Source of the DNA: Clostridium aquiflavi
GTDB taxonomy: Bacteria > Bacillota > Clostridia > Clostridiales > Clostridiaceae
DNA length: 64,000 bases
Direction: 5' to 3'
Assembly: GCF_031344075.1 (NCBI RefSeq)
Contig: NZ_JAVJAN010000013.1
Location: forward strand, 1-64,000
The translations under genes were made by a program, and so were the position numbers. Below, piece after piece: positions 18,591 to 27,229 of the stretch. The notes under the pieces are model-generated. The model did no database searches. It saw only the letters and a program-made list of their open reading frames with translations, and was not told the DNA's origin. The first letter of the stretch is position 1, and every line of letters starts with the position of its first letter.

Positions 18591-18929
18591 TTATATCTTT
18601 TTAACAAATTCAGACTTTAATTGCATAGCTCCAAATCCATCAATTTTACAATCAATATTATGATCTCCATCAACTAAACGTATATTTTTAACTTTTGTTC
18701 CTATCTTTATAGATGATGAGCTTCCCTTTACTTTAAGATCTTTAATTACTGTTACAGAATCACCATCATTTAATATATTTCCATTAGCATCTTTAACTAA
18801 AGTTTCTTCTGCAGCTTGTTTTTCTGATTCTAAAGTCCATTCATAAGAACATTCTGGGCAAATAAACAGATTTCCGTCTTCATAAGTATATTCTGAATTA
18901 CACTTTGGACAATTTGGTAAAGTATTCAT
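18591..18929 (-). CDS. PhnA/YjdM-family zinc-ribbon protein
   Basis: About 112 residues. An N-terminal zinc ribbon (CPKC...CPEC) is followed by an SH3-like beta domain with the family motif DGDSVTVIKDLKVKGSS. Proteins of this family were named from the phosphonate operon but are widespread single genes and are not shown to act in phosphonate use. Start choice: GGAGG is too close to the first two in-frame ATGs (18947, 18938), and ATG at 18929 gives MNTLPNCPKC, which matches homologues. No phosphonate gene is nearby. Confidence 0.88.
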   Translation of the reverse strand: MNTLPNCPKCNSEYTYEDGNLFICPECSYEWTLESEKQAAEETLVKDANGNILNDGDSVTVIKDLKVKGSSSSIKIGTKVKNIRLVDGDHNIDCKIDGFGAMQLKSEFVKKI

Positions 18930-19232
18930 AAAATTCATTTCCTCCATTGTTTATTAATTTAATATATAAAAACCATTCTTATGCTGTTAACCTCATAAAA
19001 ATAGTAATTCACATCTTTTTTTGTATTGTTTATTTTAAATATTAATAAAATTTCAAGTTATTATTTCTTTAGTAAACTTGCTCTCTAAATAGCAAAAATT
19101 TCTCACAGTTTTATATAATATCATAGTATTATTATATTGACAAATTATTTTAATTAATGCTTAAACAACCAATATTCTTTATATTTACCTAAAAACACTA
19201 TTATAGCTTTAAAAAATGATATTTTCATACTC

Positions 19233-19916
19233 TTACTTTATAAATTCATTTAAATCCTTCAAAATAATTATTTTTCCTCGTTCTAAATTTACATATCCCA
19301 TTTGTTCAAATTTCTTTAACTTTCTACTAACAACTTCTCTAGTAGAATCAATTTCAAAAGCAAGTTCTTTATGTGTGCTATAAACAATTTTGCTTTTCTT
19401 ACTTATGAGTAGCTTTGCAATTCTAGTTTCTAATGAATCATGTCTCTTTTCTTCTTTCTTTTCTATGACAGTATTAAATTTACTATATATATCTTTATAC
19501 ATATATTTTAAAAACTCACTATCTTTAAATAGATGTTCTGTTACTATTTCAAACGGAATTATACATATTTTAGATTGTTGGAGTGCTTTTCCTATAATAT
19601 TTAATGATTTAAAATTTAAAAGACAGCTTAATGCCTCATGACATAGTTCTCCCTTTTTAATATTAAAAAGATTTGTTTCTTCTCCATTTTCATTAATTCT
19701 CTGTATTTTTATTGTTCCATTTATAACAAATATGATCCCTTCACAGGTACAATTTCCAGATGATATATACTCATCAGCATTTAATGTTTTAAATTTTGCT
19801 TTTTTACTTATTATTTTATTATTTTCTTTGTCAATATACTCTAAAACTTTATAAATTTCATAAAATTCTTTTAAGTTCTTTTCTCTAACATTACTTGCAA
19901 AATTACTTTTTTCCAT
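19233..19916 (-). CDS. Crp/Fnr-family transcription regulator
   Basis: 227 residues. An N-terminal cyclic-nucleotide-binding-like beta-roll (about 15-130) is followed by a C-terminal winged helix with a typical Crp recognition helix (STREVVSRKLKKFEQMG, about 188-204). Four Cys are scattered (two near CTCEG, one each in CHEALSC and SKICII), but not in an FNR cluster arrangement that I recognise. GGAGGAATT precedes the ATG. The nearest upstream genes on the same strand are the CoA-disulfide reductase and rhodanese, which suggests a redox or sulfur stress role. The effector is unknown. Confidence 0.85.
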   Translation of the reverse strand: MEKSNFASNVREKNLKEFYEIYKVLEYIDKENNKIISKKAKFKTLNADEYISSGNCTCEGIIFVINGTIKIQRINENGEETNLFNIKKGELCHEALSCLLNFKSLNIIGKALQQSKICIIPFEIVTEHLFKDSEFLKYMYKDIYSKFNTVIEKKEEKRHDSLETRIAKLLISKKSKIVYSTHKELAFEIDSTREVVSRKLKKFEQMGYVNLERGKIIILKDLNEFIK

Positions 19917-20040
19917 AATTCCTCCATCTAAAAATATATTATTTTAGCTTTATAATTTAAGTCGTTTTTAATATAATGCTCTTTATTACAATTATTTACT
20001 AGCATTATACTATTTAAAACAAAATTAAAAAAGATTATAA

Positions 20041-20187
20041 AACTATTTATTAATTAAAGATGCATTTAAGATTGCTGAACATTCTGATGGAAATGAACAT
20101 AACTTAATAGCTAAACTTAGAACTTCTGAAAGTTATATTCCTGAACTTTCATTATTATCAGAAATTGATGTAAACTTTAATAGGTAG
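20041..20187 (+). pseudogene. C-terminal relic of an unrecognised gene
   Basis: A 48-codon open frame with protein-like composition (for example IAEHSDGNEHNL and RTSESYIPELSLL) runs from just after a stop codon to TAG at 20185-20187. It has no ATG/GTG/TTG start and no ribosome binding site. A strong hairpin terminator follows at once. It is on the plus strand among minus-strand genes. It reads as the surviving 3' end of a gene whose 5' part is gone; I do not recognise the family. Confidence 0.5.
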
Positions 20188-20213
20188 TCTAATTTAAATT
20201 TAGACTACCTATT
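20179..20213 (+). terminator. Terminator of the gene relic
   Basis: A perfect 14-bp stem (AATAGGTAGTCTAA) with a 7-base loop that overlaps the relic's stop codon. It is symmetrical and could also serve the minus strand. Confidence 0.65.
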
Positions 20214-20230
20214 ACTATATATTTTTAATT

Positions 20231-20314
20231 ATGCCACACCATTATTCCTGCACTACGTTTGGAAATGGTACATTGCTAAAAAATCGCCGTCTCTAAAGTC
20301 GCCTAGGCGATTTT
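20231..20314 (+). repeat. 85-nt conserved 3'-end element, copy 1
   Basis: Closely similar by eye to the minus-strand element at 46082-46166. Both begin ATGCC-CACC, share AAATGGTACAT and GCTAAAAAATCG, and end in an AAATCG/CGATTT hairpin with T-run. This copy points along the plus strand, behind the relic and its terminator, and ends 6 bases before the converging CoA-disulfide reductase stop. It may serve as a bidirectional terminator. Confidence 0.65.
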
Positions 20315-20320
20315 ATTCTA

Positions 20321-22021
20321 TTATTTAAAATTATATTCTGTAACAATACTATTTCTATTCATAGTCTTATCATTATAATACTCATAAAAAGATAGTCCTA
20401 AAAAGCTTCCTGTTATGTTATAAATATTAGTATATCCTAAATTTTGAAGTGCTAAAGTTGCATTATAACTTCTTTGTCCTGTTCTACAATGAAGGTATAC
20501 TGGCTCATCTTTTGGTATTTCATTTACTCTTTCTCTAAGTTCACTTAATGGTATATTTTTTGAATTTTTTATATGGCCATTTTCATATTCTCTTCTTTCT
20601 CTAACATCTATTATTGCAGCATTATTTTCTACAAGTTCTCTAACCTTATCTATGTTAACTTGCTTAAAATCATTATTTAATAAATTAGATCCAACATATC
20701 CTGCATAATTAACAACATCTTTTGCTGTTGAAAATGGTGGTGCATAACATAATTCTAAATCTTTTAAATCTTCTACTGTTCCACCAAATTTTATTGCTGT
20801 AGCGATTATATCTATTCTTTTAGTAACATCTCCTTTACCTATAGCTTGAGAACCTAATATTTTTCCAGTTGGTACTTCATAAATCATTTTGAAATGTATT
20901 GGCGAAGAATCTGGCATTATTCCAACTTTGTCATTAAGAATTATATTCACTATATCATAATTTATGTTCATATTAAGTGCTTTTATTAATGATTCATTTA
21001 ATCCTGTTGATGCTCCATTATAGTTAAATACCTTTATAGCTGATGATCCTATATACCCTTTATTTATTGTACTTTTATTGTTTATATTATCTGCTACACT
21101 CCTTGCTGCCTTTTGAGCTGGTCCAGCTAGTGATAATTTAGTCATAGAATGAGTAAGTGAATTATACACTTCAATTGCATCACCTACAGCATAAATATTT
21201 TCATCATTTGTTTTATAGTTTTTATCTACTTTTATTGCTCCTGTTTCTCCAAGTTCTATTCCAGCATCCTTAGCTAAAGTTACTTCTGGTGCAACTCCTA
21301 TTGTCATAATAACTGCACTTGCATTCACTTTTTTTCCTGATGACAAAACTATAATATCTTCTTCAAAACGCTCAACCTTATCTCCAACAATTAAATTTAC
21401 ACCATTATCATAAATTTCCTTATGAAGTATTTGTACCATATCATAATCAAAAGGTTTTAGAATTTGTTTAGTAGCTTCTATAAGTGATACATTATATTCT
21501 GCTTTTCTTAAATTTTCAGCGGCTTCTACCCCTATGTAACCACCACCAATTACAGCTACATCATTACTATTTATCTCCTTTAAATATCTATTTAATTTAT
21601 CTATATCAACTACGTTTCTTATTGTAAAAACATTAACTTTTTCAATGCCAGGTATATTAGGTACTATTGGATGTGCTCCTGGAGATAAAATAAGTTTATC
21701 ATAAGATTCTTTGTAAACTTCTCCACTCATTAAATCTTTGACATCTACAGTTTTATTTTTTCTATTAATTGAAATAACTTCATTATTTACTCTTGCTTTA
21801 ATATTATATTGTGATATAAATTTTTCTGGACTCATTAAAACTAATCTATTAGGAGAATCTATTACTCCACTTAAATGATAAGGTAGTGCACAATTTGAAA
21901 AAGATACATGAGGTCCTTTTTCAAACATTATTATTTCATCTTCCTCACTATTTCTTCTAAGTCTTGCAGCTGCTGAGGCTCCTCCCGCAACTCCACCTAC
22001 TATTAATATTTTCTTTTTCAT
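20321..22021 (-). CDS. CoA-disulfide reductase with C-terminal rhodanese domain
   Basis: 566 residues. The N-terminal pyridine nucleotide-disulfide oxidoreductase has the FAD motif GGVAGGASAAAR and the single catalytic Cys in SFSNCALPY (C44), as in CoA-disulfide reductases. Next come the NAD(P)H motif VIGGGYIGVEAAEN and a dimerisation domain. A rhodanese domain follows at about 460-550 with the active Cys in LHCRTGQRS (C512). Such fusions reduce CoA disulfide, CoA persulfide or polysulfide and transfer sulfane sulfur. It forms an operon with the upstream lone rhodanese (83-base gap). The Crp/Fnr regulator lies downstream on the same strand. Confidence 0.92.
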   Translation of the reverse strand: MKKKILIVGGVAGGASAAARLRRNSEEDEIIMFEKGPHVSFSNCALPYHLSGVIDSPNRLVLMSPEKFISQYNIKARVNNEVISINRKNKTVDVKDLMSGEVYKESYDKLILSPGAHPIVPNIPGIEKVNVFTIRNVVDIDKLNRYLKEINSNDVAVIGGGYIGVEAAENLRKAEYNVSLIEATKQILKPFDYDMVQILHKEIYDNGVNLIVGDKVERFEEDIIVLSSGKKVNASAVIMTIGVAPEVTLAKDAGIELGETGAIKVDKNYKTNDENIYAVGDAIEVYNSLTHSMTKLSLAGPAQKAARSVADNINNKSTINKGYIGSSAIKVFNYNGASTGLNESLIKALNMNINYDIVNIILNDKVGIMPDSSPIHFKMIYEVPTGKILGSQAIGKGDVTKRIDIIATAIKFGGTVEDLKDLELCYAPPFSTAKDVVNYAGYVGSNLLNNDFKQVNIDKVRELVENNAAIIDVRERREYENGHIKNSKNIPLSELRERVNEIPKDEPVYLHCRTGQRSYNATLALQNLGYTNIYNITGSFLGLSFYEYYNDKTMNRNSIVTEYNFK

Positions 22022-22059
22022 AATATCATCCTCCTAATTATTATGTAACTTGATTTTTA

Positions 22060-22099
22060 ACTTTACACTATAATATCAACACTGTTTTAAAACATTAAC
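22060..22099. repeat. IS-like repeat, degenerate right-hand part
   Basis: Matches bases about 42-81 of the copy at the left edge of the window (shared AATATCAACACTGTTTTAA core), but ends AAAACATTAAC. It lies between the CoA-disulfide reductase and rhodanese genes. Confidence 0.55.
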
Positions 22100-22104
22100 T
22101 TAAG

Positions 22105-22425
22105 TTACCTCTTTTTTGAGCCAACATAAGATCCTACCCCTCCAGAAACGTTAATAACATCATATCCCTGTTTTCTAAGACTACTACATGTTCTTGCACT
22201 TCTTCCACCTGATTGACACATTATGTAATATTCTTTATCTTTATTTAAATATTTATTAGGTTCATTTAAAAGGGTACCCATTGGAATATTTTTAGCAGAT
22301 TTTATGCTTCCATTTTTATATTCATAATCTTCTCTAATATCAATAAGTTCAACTTTTCCTATTAAATCATCAATATCATTAACATTAATTACTTTTCCAA
22401 TATCTCTTTTTAAAAATCCAAACAT
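22105..22425 (-). CDS. Single-domain rhodanese
   Basis: 106 residues, a full single rhodanese domain with the active-site loop CQSGGRS (C70) and the N-terminal LIDIREDYEY motif. It transfers sulfane sulfur. It lies immediately upstream of the CoA-disulfide reductase-rhodanese fusion, in the same orientation, so the two probably act in the same polysulfide or persulfide metabolism. A C-terminal KKR end and no signal peptide place it in the cytosol. RBS is AGGAGGAAG. Confidence 0.9.
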   Translation of the reverse strand: MFGFLKRDIGKVINVNDIDDLIGKVELIDIREDYEYKNGSIKSAKNIPMGTLLNEPNKYLNKDKEYYIMCQSGGRSARTCSSLRKQGYDVINVSGGVGSYVGSKKR

Positions 22426-22681
22426 ATTCTTCCTCCTGTGTTTTATATTAATCTTTTATAAAAAATTTAAATATCTATTTCTTATACAAACTCATCTATA
22501 ATTTATTAATTTCATTATAATTAACAGATATATTTTCTTCTGTGACTTTATCACTTAGCAATAAGTAAAAATAAAAAAATCTATCATGTATATGCTTTTT
22601 AGGTTACATTTTTTAATCTTTGGCTAAATTGTAATTTAAGTTATTTAAAGACTTCAGCGCTTTGTACTTTCTTAAATAATA

Positions 22682-22722
22682 AAAAATTCCTTTAGATATT
22701 TTGTGTATCTAAAGGAATTTTT
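22682..22722 (-). terminator. Terminator of the 34-aa Cys/His peptide gene
   Basis: A perfect 17-bp stem (AAAAATTCCTTTAGATA) and 7-base loop directly after the small gene. It resembles the hairpin at 22927-22967. Confidence 0.8.
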
Positions 22723-22723
22723 A

Positions 22724-22828
22724 TTAATCTTTTTTATGTGTCTTTTTACTATGTTTAACTCCACAATTATTAGCTTTCTTCTCCTTTTCTTGTTGGCTTG
22801 CACAAGAACAATCATGTTTTTCACTCAT
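22724..22828 (-). CDS. Small Lys-rich Cys/His peptide (34 aa)
   Basis: A 34-codon frame from ATG at 22828 with AGGAGCG 11 bases upstream, ending directly at a strong terminator. The peptide has CSC near the start, a further Cys, three His and a run of Lys (HKKD end). The promoter-to-terminator spacing and composition support a real gene. Cys/His/Lys content suggests metal or nucleic acid binding, which is only inference. I do not recognise a family. Confidence 0.55.
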   Translation of the reverse strand: MSEKHDCSCASQQEKEKKANNCGVKHSKKTHKKD

Positions 22829-22926
22829 AATATTTATCGCTCCTAAAATAAATTTTTATTATAATTTTATACTACTATTTTGTTCAAGTTCTAAATATTT
22901 ATTCTTTATTTTTAATTGTATTATTA

Positions 22927-22967
22927 AAAAACTCCCTTAAATATTTTATGTATCTAAAGGAGTTTTT
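22927..22967 (-). terminator. Terminator of the metalloprotease/TPR operon
   Basis: A 17-bp stem, perfect in minus-strand RNA with G-U pairs, 53 bases past the metalloprotease stop. Its right arm and loop nearly repeat those of the terminator at 22682-22722. Confidence 0.8.
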
Positions 22968-23019
22968 ATTTAATATTATTTGCTATTAATAATAATTTTA
23001 ATTTATAGTATTCTTATAA

Positions 23020-23556
23020 TTAAAATATTAGAACTAATATTTGGGGTAATAATATAGAAATTACTATTGCATATATTAGATCAAGCCAAACTATTGAACC
23101 ATATGCACCAATATAAATTAGTCCAATCACTGGTGTTACTAAAATTTTAAATATTATAGACACTTCTTTATTCTTTAATATTGATTCAATCATATTTTCT
23201 GCATCAACTTTACTTGGAAATGCATGCATTAATATAGATATTCCAATCCATACTAAAAATAAATTTAACAAATTGTTATAATTTTTAAATTCAAATACTT
23301 CTATTGATACAGGCAACATAATAAACATTCCCAAAATGGTATTTATTAAAAATGGTCCTATTGAAACAAAAAAAGATTTTAATGGGTTATCTGCTGGTTC
23401 ATGTACAACATAACCACAAGGATTTTTAAATTGAAAATATTTTACTTCATATACAGGAACCCTCATTAAACGGCAAAAAATTTGATGTGCTAATTCGTGT
23501 ACAATAACACCTGGAAATGTTACTGCTGATATTAAAAAACCTGGTATAAAATACAT
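23020..23556 (-). CDS. Membrane metalloprotease-like protein (HEXXH)
   Basis: 178 residues with HELAH at 20-24 inside the first hydrophobic segment and at least four further membrane helices. This places it with small M50/DUF3267-like membrane zinc proteins. A third zinc ligand could be the Asp/Glu near DAENMIESI. It lies 17 bases downstream of the TPR gene and shares its terminator, so they form an operon. Substrate is unknown. The PCGYVVHEPADNPLKS loop after the zinc helix is typical of the group. Confidence 0.75.
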   Translation of the reverse strand: MYFIPGFLISAVTFPGVIVHELAHQIFCRLMRVPVYEVKYFQFKNPCGYVVHEPADNPLKSFFVSIGPFLINTILGMFIMLPVSIEVFEFKNYNNLLNLFLVWIGISILMHAFPSKVDAENMIESILKNKEVSIIFKILVTPVIGLIYIGAYGSIVWLDLIYAIVISILLPQILVLIF

Positions 23557-23573
23557 AATCTAAATCCCCCTAT

Positions 23574-24653
23574 TTATCCTAAATAATAATCATCAATAGT
23601 ACTATTTCCATCTAAGAAATTCATTATATCATCATCAAATCCGTCTCCATTTGAAGTATATTCTTCTTTATATTTCTCAGCTTCATCGTCTTGTCCATTT
23701 GTTATAAGAGCAATAATTAAAGTTTCTAATACATAAGTTTCTTGTGGGTCTGCATCATAAGCTTTTTTAGCAAGATTTACTCCCTCTTGTTTATTCCCTT
23801 CAAGCATTTCTACTATAGCTAATCCCCTTAATGCACCTGCATTATCATTTTCTTTATTTAATACAGTATTAAACTTTTCTCTTGCACTATTAAAATCTTT
23901 TTCTCTACGTAAAATATTAGCTAATTGGATTTTACTATCAGTTATATTATTGTCTTCTTGAATAGATTTACTAAGATATTCTTTAGCTGCATTATTATCA
24001 TTAGATGTAGATCCTAAATAATAATATAGTAATGATTTATTTTGACTCTTATCATTTAATAAAATTTTCAAATTATTTGATATTAGTTGGTTTTTTTCAT
24101 TTGGACTAGCATTTTCATCTAAATTGCTTACAATATTTCCAAATGCATCATAAGTTTTATAATATGAATCAATATATTTTGTGTATTCAGTAATTAAAGT
24201 ATATGTTGAGTTATCTGCTTCTTTTCCTGATAAATAAGTATCTATTATGTATCCTGCATAATTATATTTACCATTTTCCATGGCTATTTCAATAATTTTT
24301 ACAGCGGTATCTAGCGAATCAGGATATTCTTCTAATACATTTTGTAAATTTTTTAATGTACTATTTACTTCTCCTTTTTTTGCATTATCTTCTGCCGCAG
24401 AATATATTTTATAACTATTAAATACTTTTGGAAATTTTAAAAATGAAATTCCTATAAGAATAATAAGTCCTATAGCAAGAATTGCAAAGATCTTTGGAAT
24501 TGGATAATGAATTTGTTCTTCTCTACATGTATTGCATAATATTGAATTCTTACATTGTGAAGTGTCTGCATTAACTTGTCCGCATTTATGACATATGCTT
24601 CTTTGATAATTCTCTTCATAAATTGAATGTGTTTGTTCATTGTATTCTGTCAT
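23574..24653 (-). CDS. Membrane-anchored zinc-ribbon/TPR protein
   Basis: 359 residues. An N-terminal zinc ribbon with four Cys (CHKCGQ...CNTCRE, about 21-43) is followed by one membrane helix (about 52-70). The rest is helical with tetratricopeptide-like repeats (about 85-340), for example NAGALRGLAIVEMLEGNKQEG. The protein probably sits in the membrane with the ribbon inside and the repeats outside, though topology is inference. It is first in a two-gene operon with the HEXXH membrane protein and could present partners or substrates to it. Confidence 0.8.
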   Translation of the reverse strand: MTEYNEQTHSIYEENYQRSICHKCGQVNADTSQCKNSILCNTCREEQIHYPIPKIFAILAIGLIILIGISFLKFPKVFNSYKIYSAAEDNAKKGEVNSTLKNLQNVLEEYPDSLDTAVKIIEIAMENGKYNYAGYIIDTYLSGKEADNSTYTLITEYTKYIDSYYKTYDAFGNIVSNLDENASPNEKNQLISNNLKILLNDKSQNKSLLYYYLGSTSNDNNAAKEYLSKSIQEDNNITDSKIQLANILRREKDFNSAREKFNTVLNKENDNAGALRGLAIVEMLEGNKQEGVNLAKKAYDADPQETYVLETLIIALITNGQDDEAEKYKEEYTSNGDGFDDDIMNFLDGNSTIDDYYLG

Positions 24654-24790
24654 ATTTAATTTCCCTCCTTTAATTGTACATATTTTGGCATAACATATGA
24701 GATTCTACATTATTTTTCAAAATATGTCAATTAAAAGAATTTATATAAAATTCTGTAGTTTTATATGAAATCGTGGTCATCTTGAAATTC

Positions 24791-24898
24791 CTAATAATAA
24801 TTACTACATATTTTTATAAAAAAACTTCCTGCTGGTACATCTACTTTTTCTAATTTAATTTCACCATCTTCTTCTGATAATTCTTTAGCATATTTCAT
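24791..24898 (-). pseudogene. C-terminal relic of an unrecognised gene
   Basis: A 35-codon frame (MKYAKELSEEDGEIKLEKVD start) with protein-like composition but no ribosome binding site. The frame stays open for a few more codons upstream until it runs into IS-like repeat sequence at 24903. It appears to be the 3' end of a gene cut by, or fused to, the repeat. Family not recognised. Confidence 0.4.
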
Positions 24899-24902
24899 AG
24901 CT

Positions 24903-24945
24903 TCCAACTTTATTTATGTATATATCAACATTTGTTTAAATCATA
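24903..24945. repeat. IS-like repeat, internal part
   Basis: TCCAACTTTATTTATGTAT followed by ATATCAACA matches the copy at 34340-34370. It abuts the gene relic at 24791-24898. Confidence 0.5.
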
Positions 24946-25152
24946 ATCAATTATTGTTATCCTTCGCTTATATTTATTATCGTAACTTTTTCTAAATAAT
25001 TAACACATACTATATTAAAATGCATTAGCTTTATATAGTCATATTGAATCCTCATTTATATAACTTATATTTATAAGTAAAAAATTATACTTTATTAACA
25101 CTAATATTTTTAAGCTATTAAAGAATCGGTTTTCTTACTTGTAAATAGAAAA
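24946..25152. other. Intergenic spacer, nothing recognised
   Basis: Low-complexity AT-rich DNA between the repeat fragment and the terminator of the Cys-rich gene. No gene or structure was seen. Confidence 0.4.
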
Positions 25153-25189
25153 AACCTATAAAATAGACGTTTTGTCTACTCTATAGGTT
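25153..25189 (-). terminator. Terminator of the 340-aa Cys-rich gene
   Basis: AACCTATA pairs with TATAGGTT and TAGAC with GTCTA around a small internal loop, 59 bases past the stop codon. The sequence resembles the terminator at 47999-48043. Confidence 0.7.
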
Positions 25190-25247
25190 AATTTTATTAT
25201 ATTAACTTAAAATATTTATATTATTTCAAGACCTTAATTTATGATAC

Positions 25248-26270
25248 TTAGCAATCACATTCAAAATTAAAAGAAGCATACTCAGCAAAAGTTTTTACTT
25301 TTAATGAAAGTGGATCACATAAATCAGTTTCAAATCCAAAACAGAACCTAAATGTATTCTCTACACAAGGTATCTCAGGTGTTGTTGATTCTGGCATACA
25401 TGCTTCACAAACCTTAAATCTTAAAACATCTTCCTCCTCCTCATCACATACTAATACGCCTATAGCTACTTTTCTATTTTCACATGCAGTTACTGTTACA
25501 TCAACTATTAATAATCTTCCTTGACATTTTAAGTTAGTAATTTCTATTGGAACATTTCTAGATTCTTCACAACCTACAAAGTTAGCATCAACAGCTTCGT
25601 TACAGCAACAATCACACTCAGAAGAACAATCAGTACTGTACCTAACTTGTGCTATTCCAAATCCAAGTGCCGGTGGTACTATAATTTCAATACGATCAAA
25701 TGGAGTATCGCAACATGTTTTTGCAGCAAATAACCTTGCACCATTTGGAGAAGTAACTGTTCTAACTATATTTCCTACAAACTCATTTCCTGAATAAAAT
25801 TCAACTGTAAGAGGAAATGTTCCAAAAAGATTAGCTTCCATTTCAAATCCAAAAATGCAAGATGGTTCAGATAAAGTTATAGTCATAGAATTTTGGAAGT
25901 TTGAAAATAGTACATCTGGAGTGGAATCTTCAGATAATGGAGGTGAAGACCAATTATTCCAACCTGAAGGTACATTAAGTTTTTGCATATTTGAACTAAA
26001 AGTAACTGTTTGGGTACCATCAGTTATAGAGTTTAAAAAGGTTCCTTGTGATATACCTGAAATATCTATTTTTTTTGTAGCTGCTGTATAAGCAGTATCA
26101 GGGTTATCAAAAGTAGTAAAACAATCTAAAGCAACTAAAGTAGTAGGTTGTTTTACATTTTTTGTTTCTTGATTCATATACTTATCAACTAAAGTTGGAC
26201 TGTAGCAATAACTTATTTCTAAATTTCTAATTTCATCTATAGTATTTTCACAATTAATATTATCATTCAT
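25248..26270 (-). CDS. Cys-rich protein, putative spore-surface or exosporium protein
   Basis: 340 residues with no signal peptide. Residues 40-220 look like a beta-sandwich (TTLVALDCFTTFDN to GFGIAQVRY). A CDCCC cluster follows near 220-225. Residues about 240-340 share a domain with the divergent small gene at 26495: both have [GR]LL[LI]V.V...(N/C), a VA-G-VLV strand and a FKV strand. High Cys without a secretion signal, and the VAIGVLVxxE pattern, resemble Clostridium exosporium/spore coat proteins. That is my inference; no sigma-K promoter was identified. AAGGAG precedes the ATG. Confidence 0.6.
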   Translation of the reverse strand: MNDNINCENTIDEIRNLEISYCYSPTLVDKYMNQETKNVKQPTTLVALDCFTTFDNPDTAYTAATKKIDISGISQGTFLNSITDGTQTVTFSSNMQKLNVPSGWNNWSSPPLSEDSTPDVLFSNFQNSMTITLSEPSCIFGFEMEANLFGTFPLTVEFYSGNEFVGNIVRTVTSPNGARLFAAKTCCDTPFDRIEIIVPPALGFGIAQVRYSTDCSSECDCCCNEAVDANFVGCEESRNVPIEITNLKCQGRLLIVDVTVTACENRKVAIGVLVCDEEEEDVLRFKVCEACMPESTTPEIPCVENTFRFCFGFETDLCDPLSLKVKTFAEYASFNFECDC

Positions 26271-26494
26271 GATATCTTTCTCCTTTGAATAATTTAGATA
26301 TTTTTCATCTTAATATATACTATTTTTTATATGACAAAATGTTATTTATTATTTAGATTATTCTAATATACTTACAATGTTACTTTTTAATTTTAAAATA
26401 TATACGTTCTATTTATCGTCATTCCTTAAAGTCAATTTGTAACATTAATATTATTTTCGACATAAAATATAATATTATATGGAGGTGACTACTA

Positions 26495-26860
26495 GTGAAA
26501 ACAAATGACTATGATATTCCAACTGAAGTAGAGCATATTGTATTTCCCAAATACTGTGATTGTCTAAATAAAAAAATCAACACCTCATTAGAGGACACTG
26601 GGAAATTATTATTAGTTAAAGTACACTTAAAAAATATTTTATGTGATAAAAATTTAGCTGTAGGAGTTTTAGTTTTTGAAGGACCTATCTTACGAGCATT
26701 TAAAGTAAAAGAAATTTACACTGGTAATTGTGATGGAATGTGTAAATATCGTGATATTAAAACCCCTACTTATTATTTTGTTTTTGCTGATAAAGAAGAT
26801 TGCTCTAAAAAAGATTTTTCCATTAAAATTATAAAAAATTATACCAATATAAATAAGTGA
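26495..26860 (+). CDS. Small Cys-containing protein paralogous to the 340-aa C-terminus
   Basis: 121 residues, essentially one copy of the C-terminal domain of the divergent 340-residue protein (compare GKLLLVKV, LAVGVLVFE and RAFKVKE with the partner). It has seven Cys and no signal peptide. The start is GTG, with GGAGGTGA 7 bases upstream. The two genes share a 224-base divergent intergenic region, which suggests co-regulation. A spore-surface role is inferred from the Cys-rich, secretion-signal-free composition only. Confidence 0.6.
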   Translation: MKTNDYDIPTEVEHIVFPKYCDCLNKKINTSLEDTGKLLLVKVHLKNILCDKNLAVGVLVFEGPILRAFKVKEIYTGNCDGMCKYRDIKTPTYYFVFADKEDCSKKDFSIKIIKNYTNINK

Positions 26861-26959
26861 TAAAAATATTAAATTTATACAATATAGTTCTTTTATTAAC
26901 TAAGTTCATTAATAGTTGTCATAGAAAATATTATTGATTGCATAATCATCACTAAAAAA

Positions 26960-26981
26960 CTGTACTAAAATCTTAGTACAG
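26960..26981 (+). terminator. Terminator of the small Cys-containing gene
   Basis: CTGTACTAA/TTAGTACAG stem with a 4-base loop and a short T-run, 100 bases past the stop. An A-run on the other side makes it bidirectional. Confidence 0.7.
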
Positions 26982-27036
26982 CTTTTATATATTATTTAAT
27001 TTAATTACAGTAAAAAATAAACTTTACTATAAATTA

Positions 27037-27080
27037 AACCTTAATAATATAGTTGGAAAATTTACTATATTATTAAGGTT
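27037..27080. other. Perfect inverted repeat upstream of the 2-enoate reductase
   Basis: A 17-bp perfect inverted repeat (AACCTTAATAATATAGT) with a 10-base loop. It lies about 80 bases before the -35 box of the enoate reductase promoter. It has no long T-run, so it could be an operator or a decayed terminator. Confidence 0.5.
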
Positions 27081-27160
27081 TGAATACTTTTACAACATAT
27101 ATTAAGGTATTATGTATTTCTTCTTTAAGGCTATATATTACAATATTTGGTCATTCTATG

Positions 27161-27189
27161 TTGACGTTTTCATTGCATTAGACTATACT
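27161..27189 (+). promoter_or_regulatory. Sigma-A promoter of the 2-enoate reductase gene
   Basis: TTGACG (27161-27166), 17-base spacer, TATACT (27184-27189), 40 bases before the start codon. Confidence 0.7.
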
Positions 27190-27229
27190 GAATATATTTG
27201 GTAAATTTTTTCAAATGGGAGGTTGTTTT

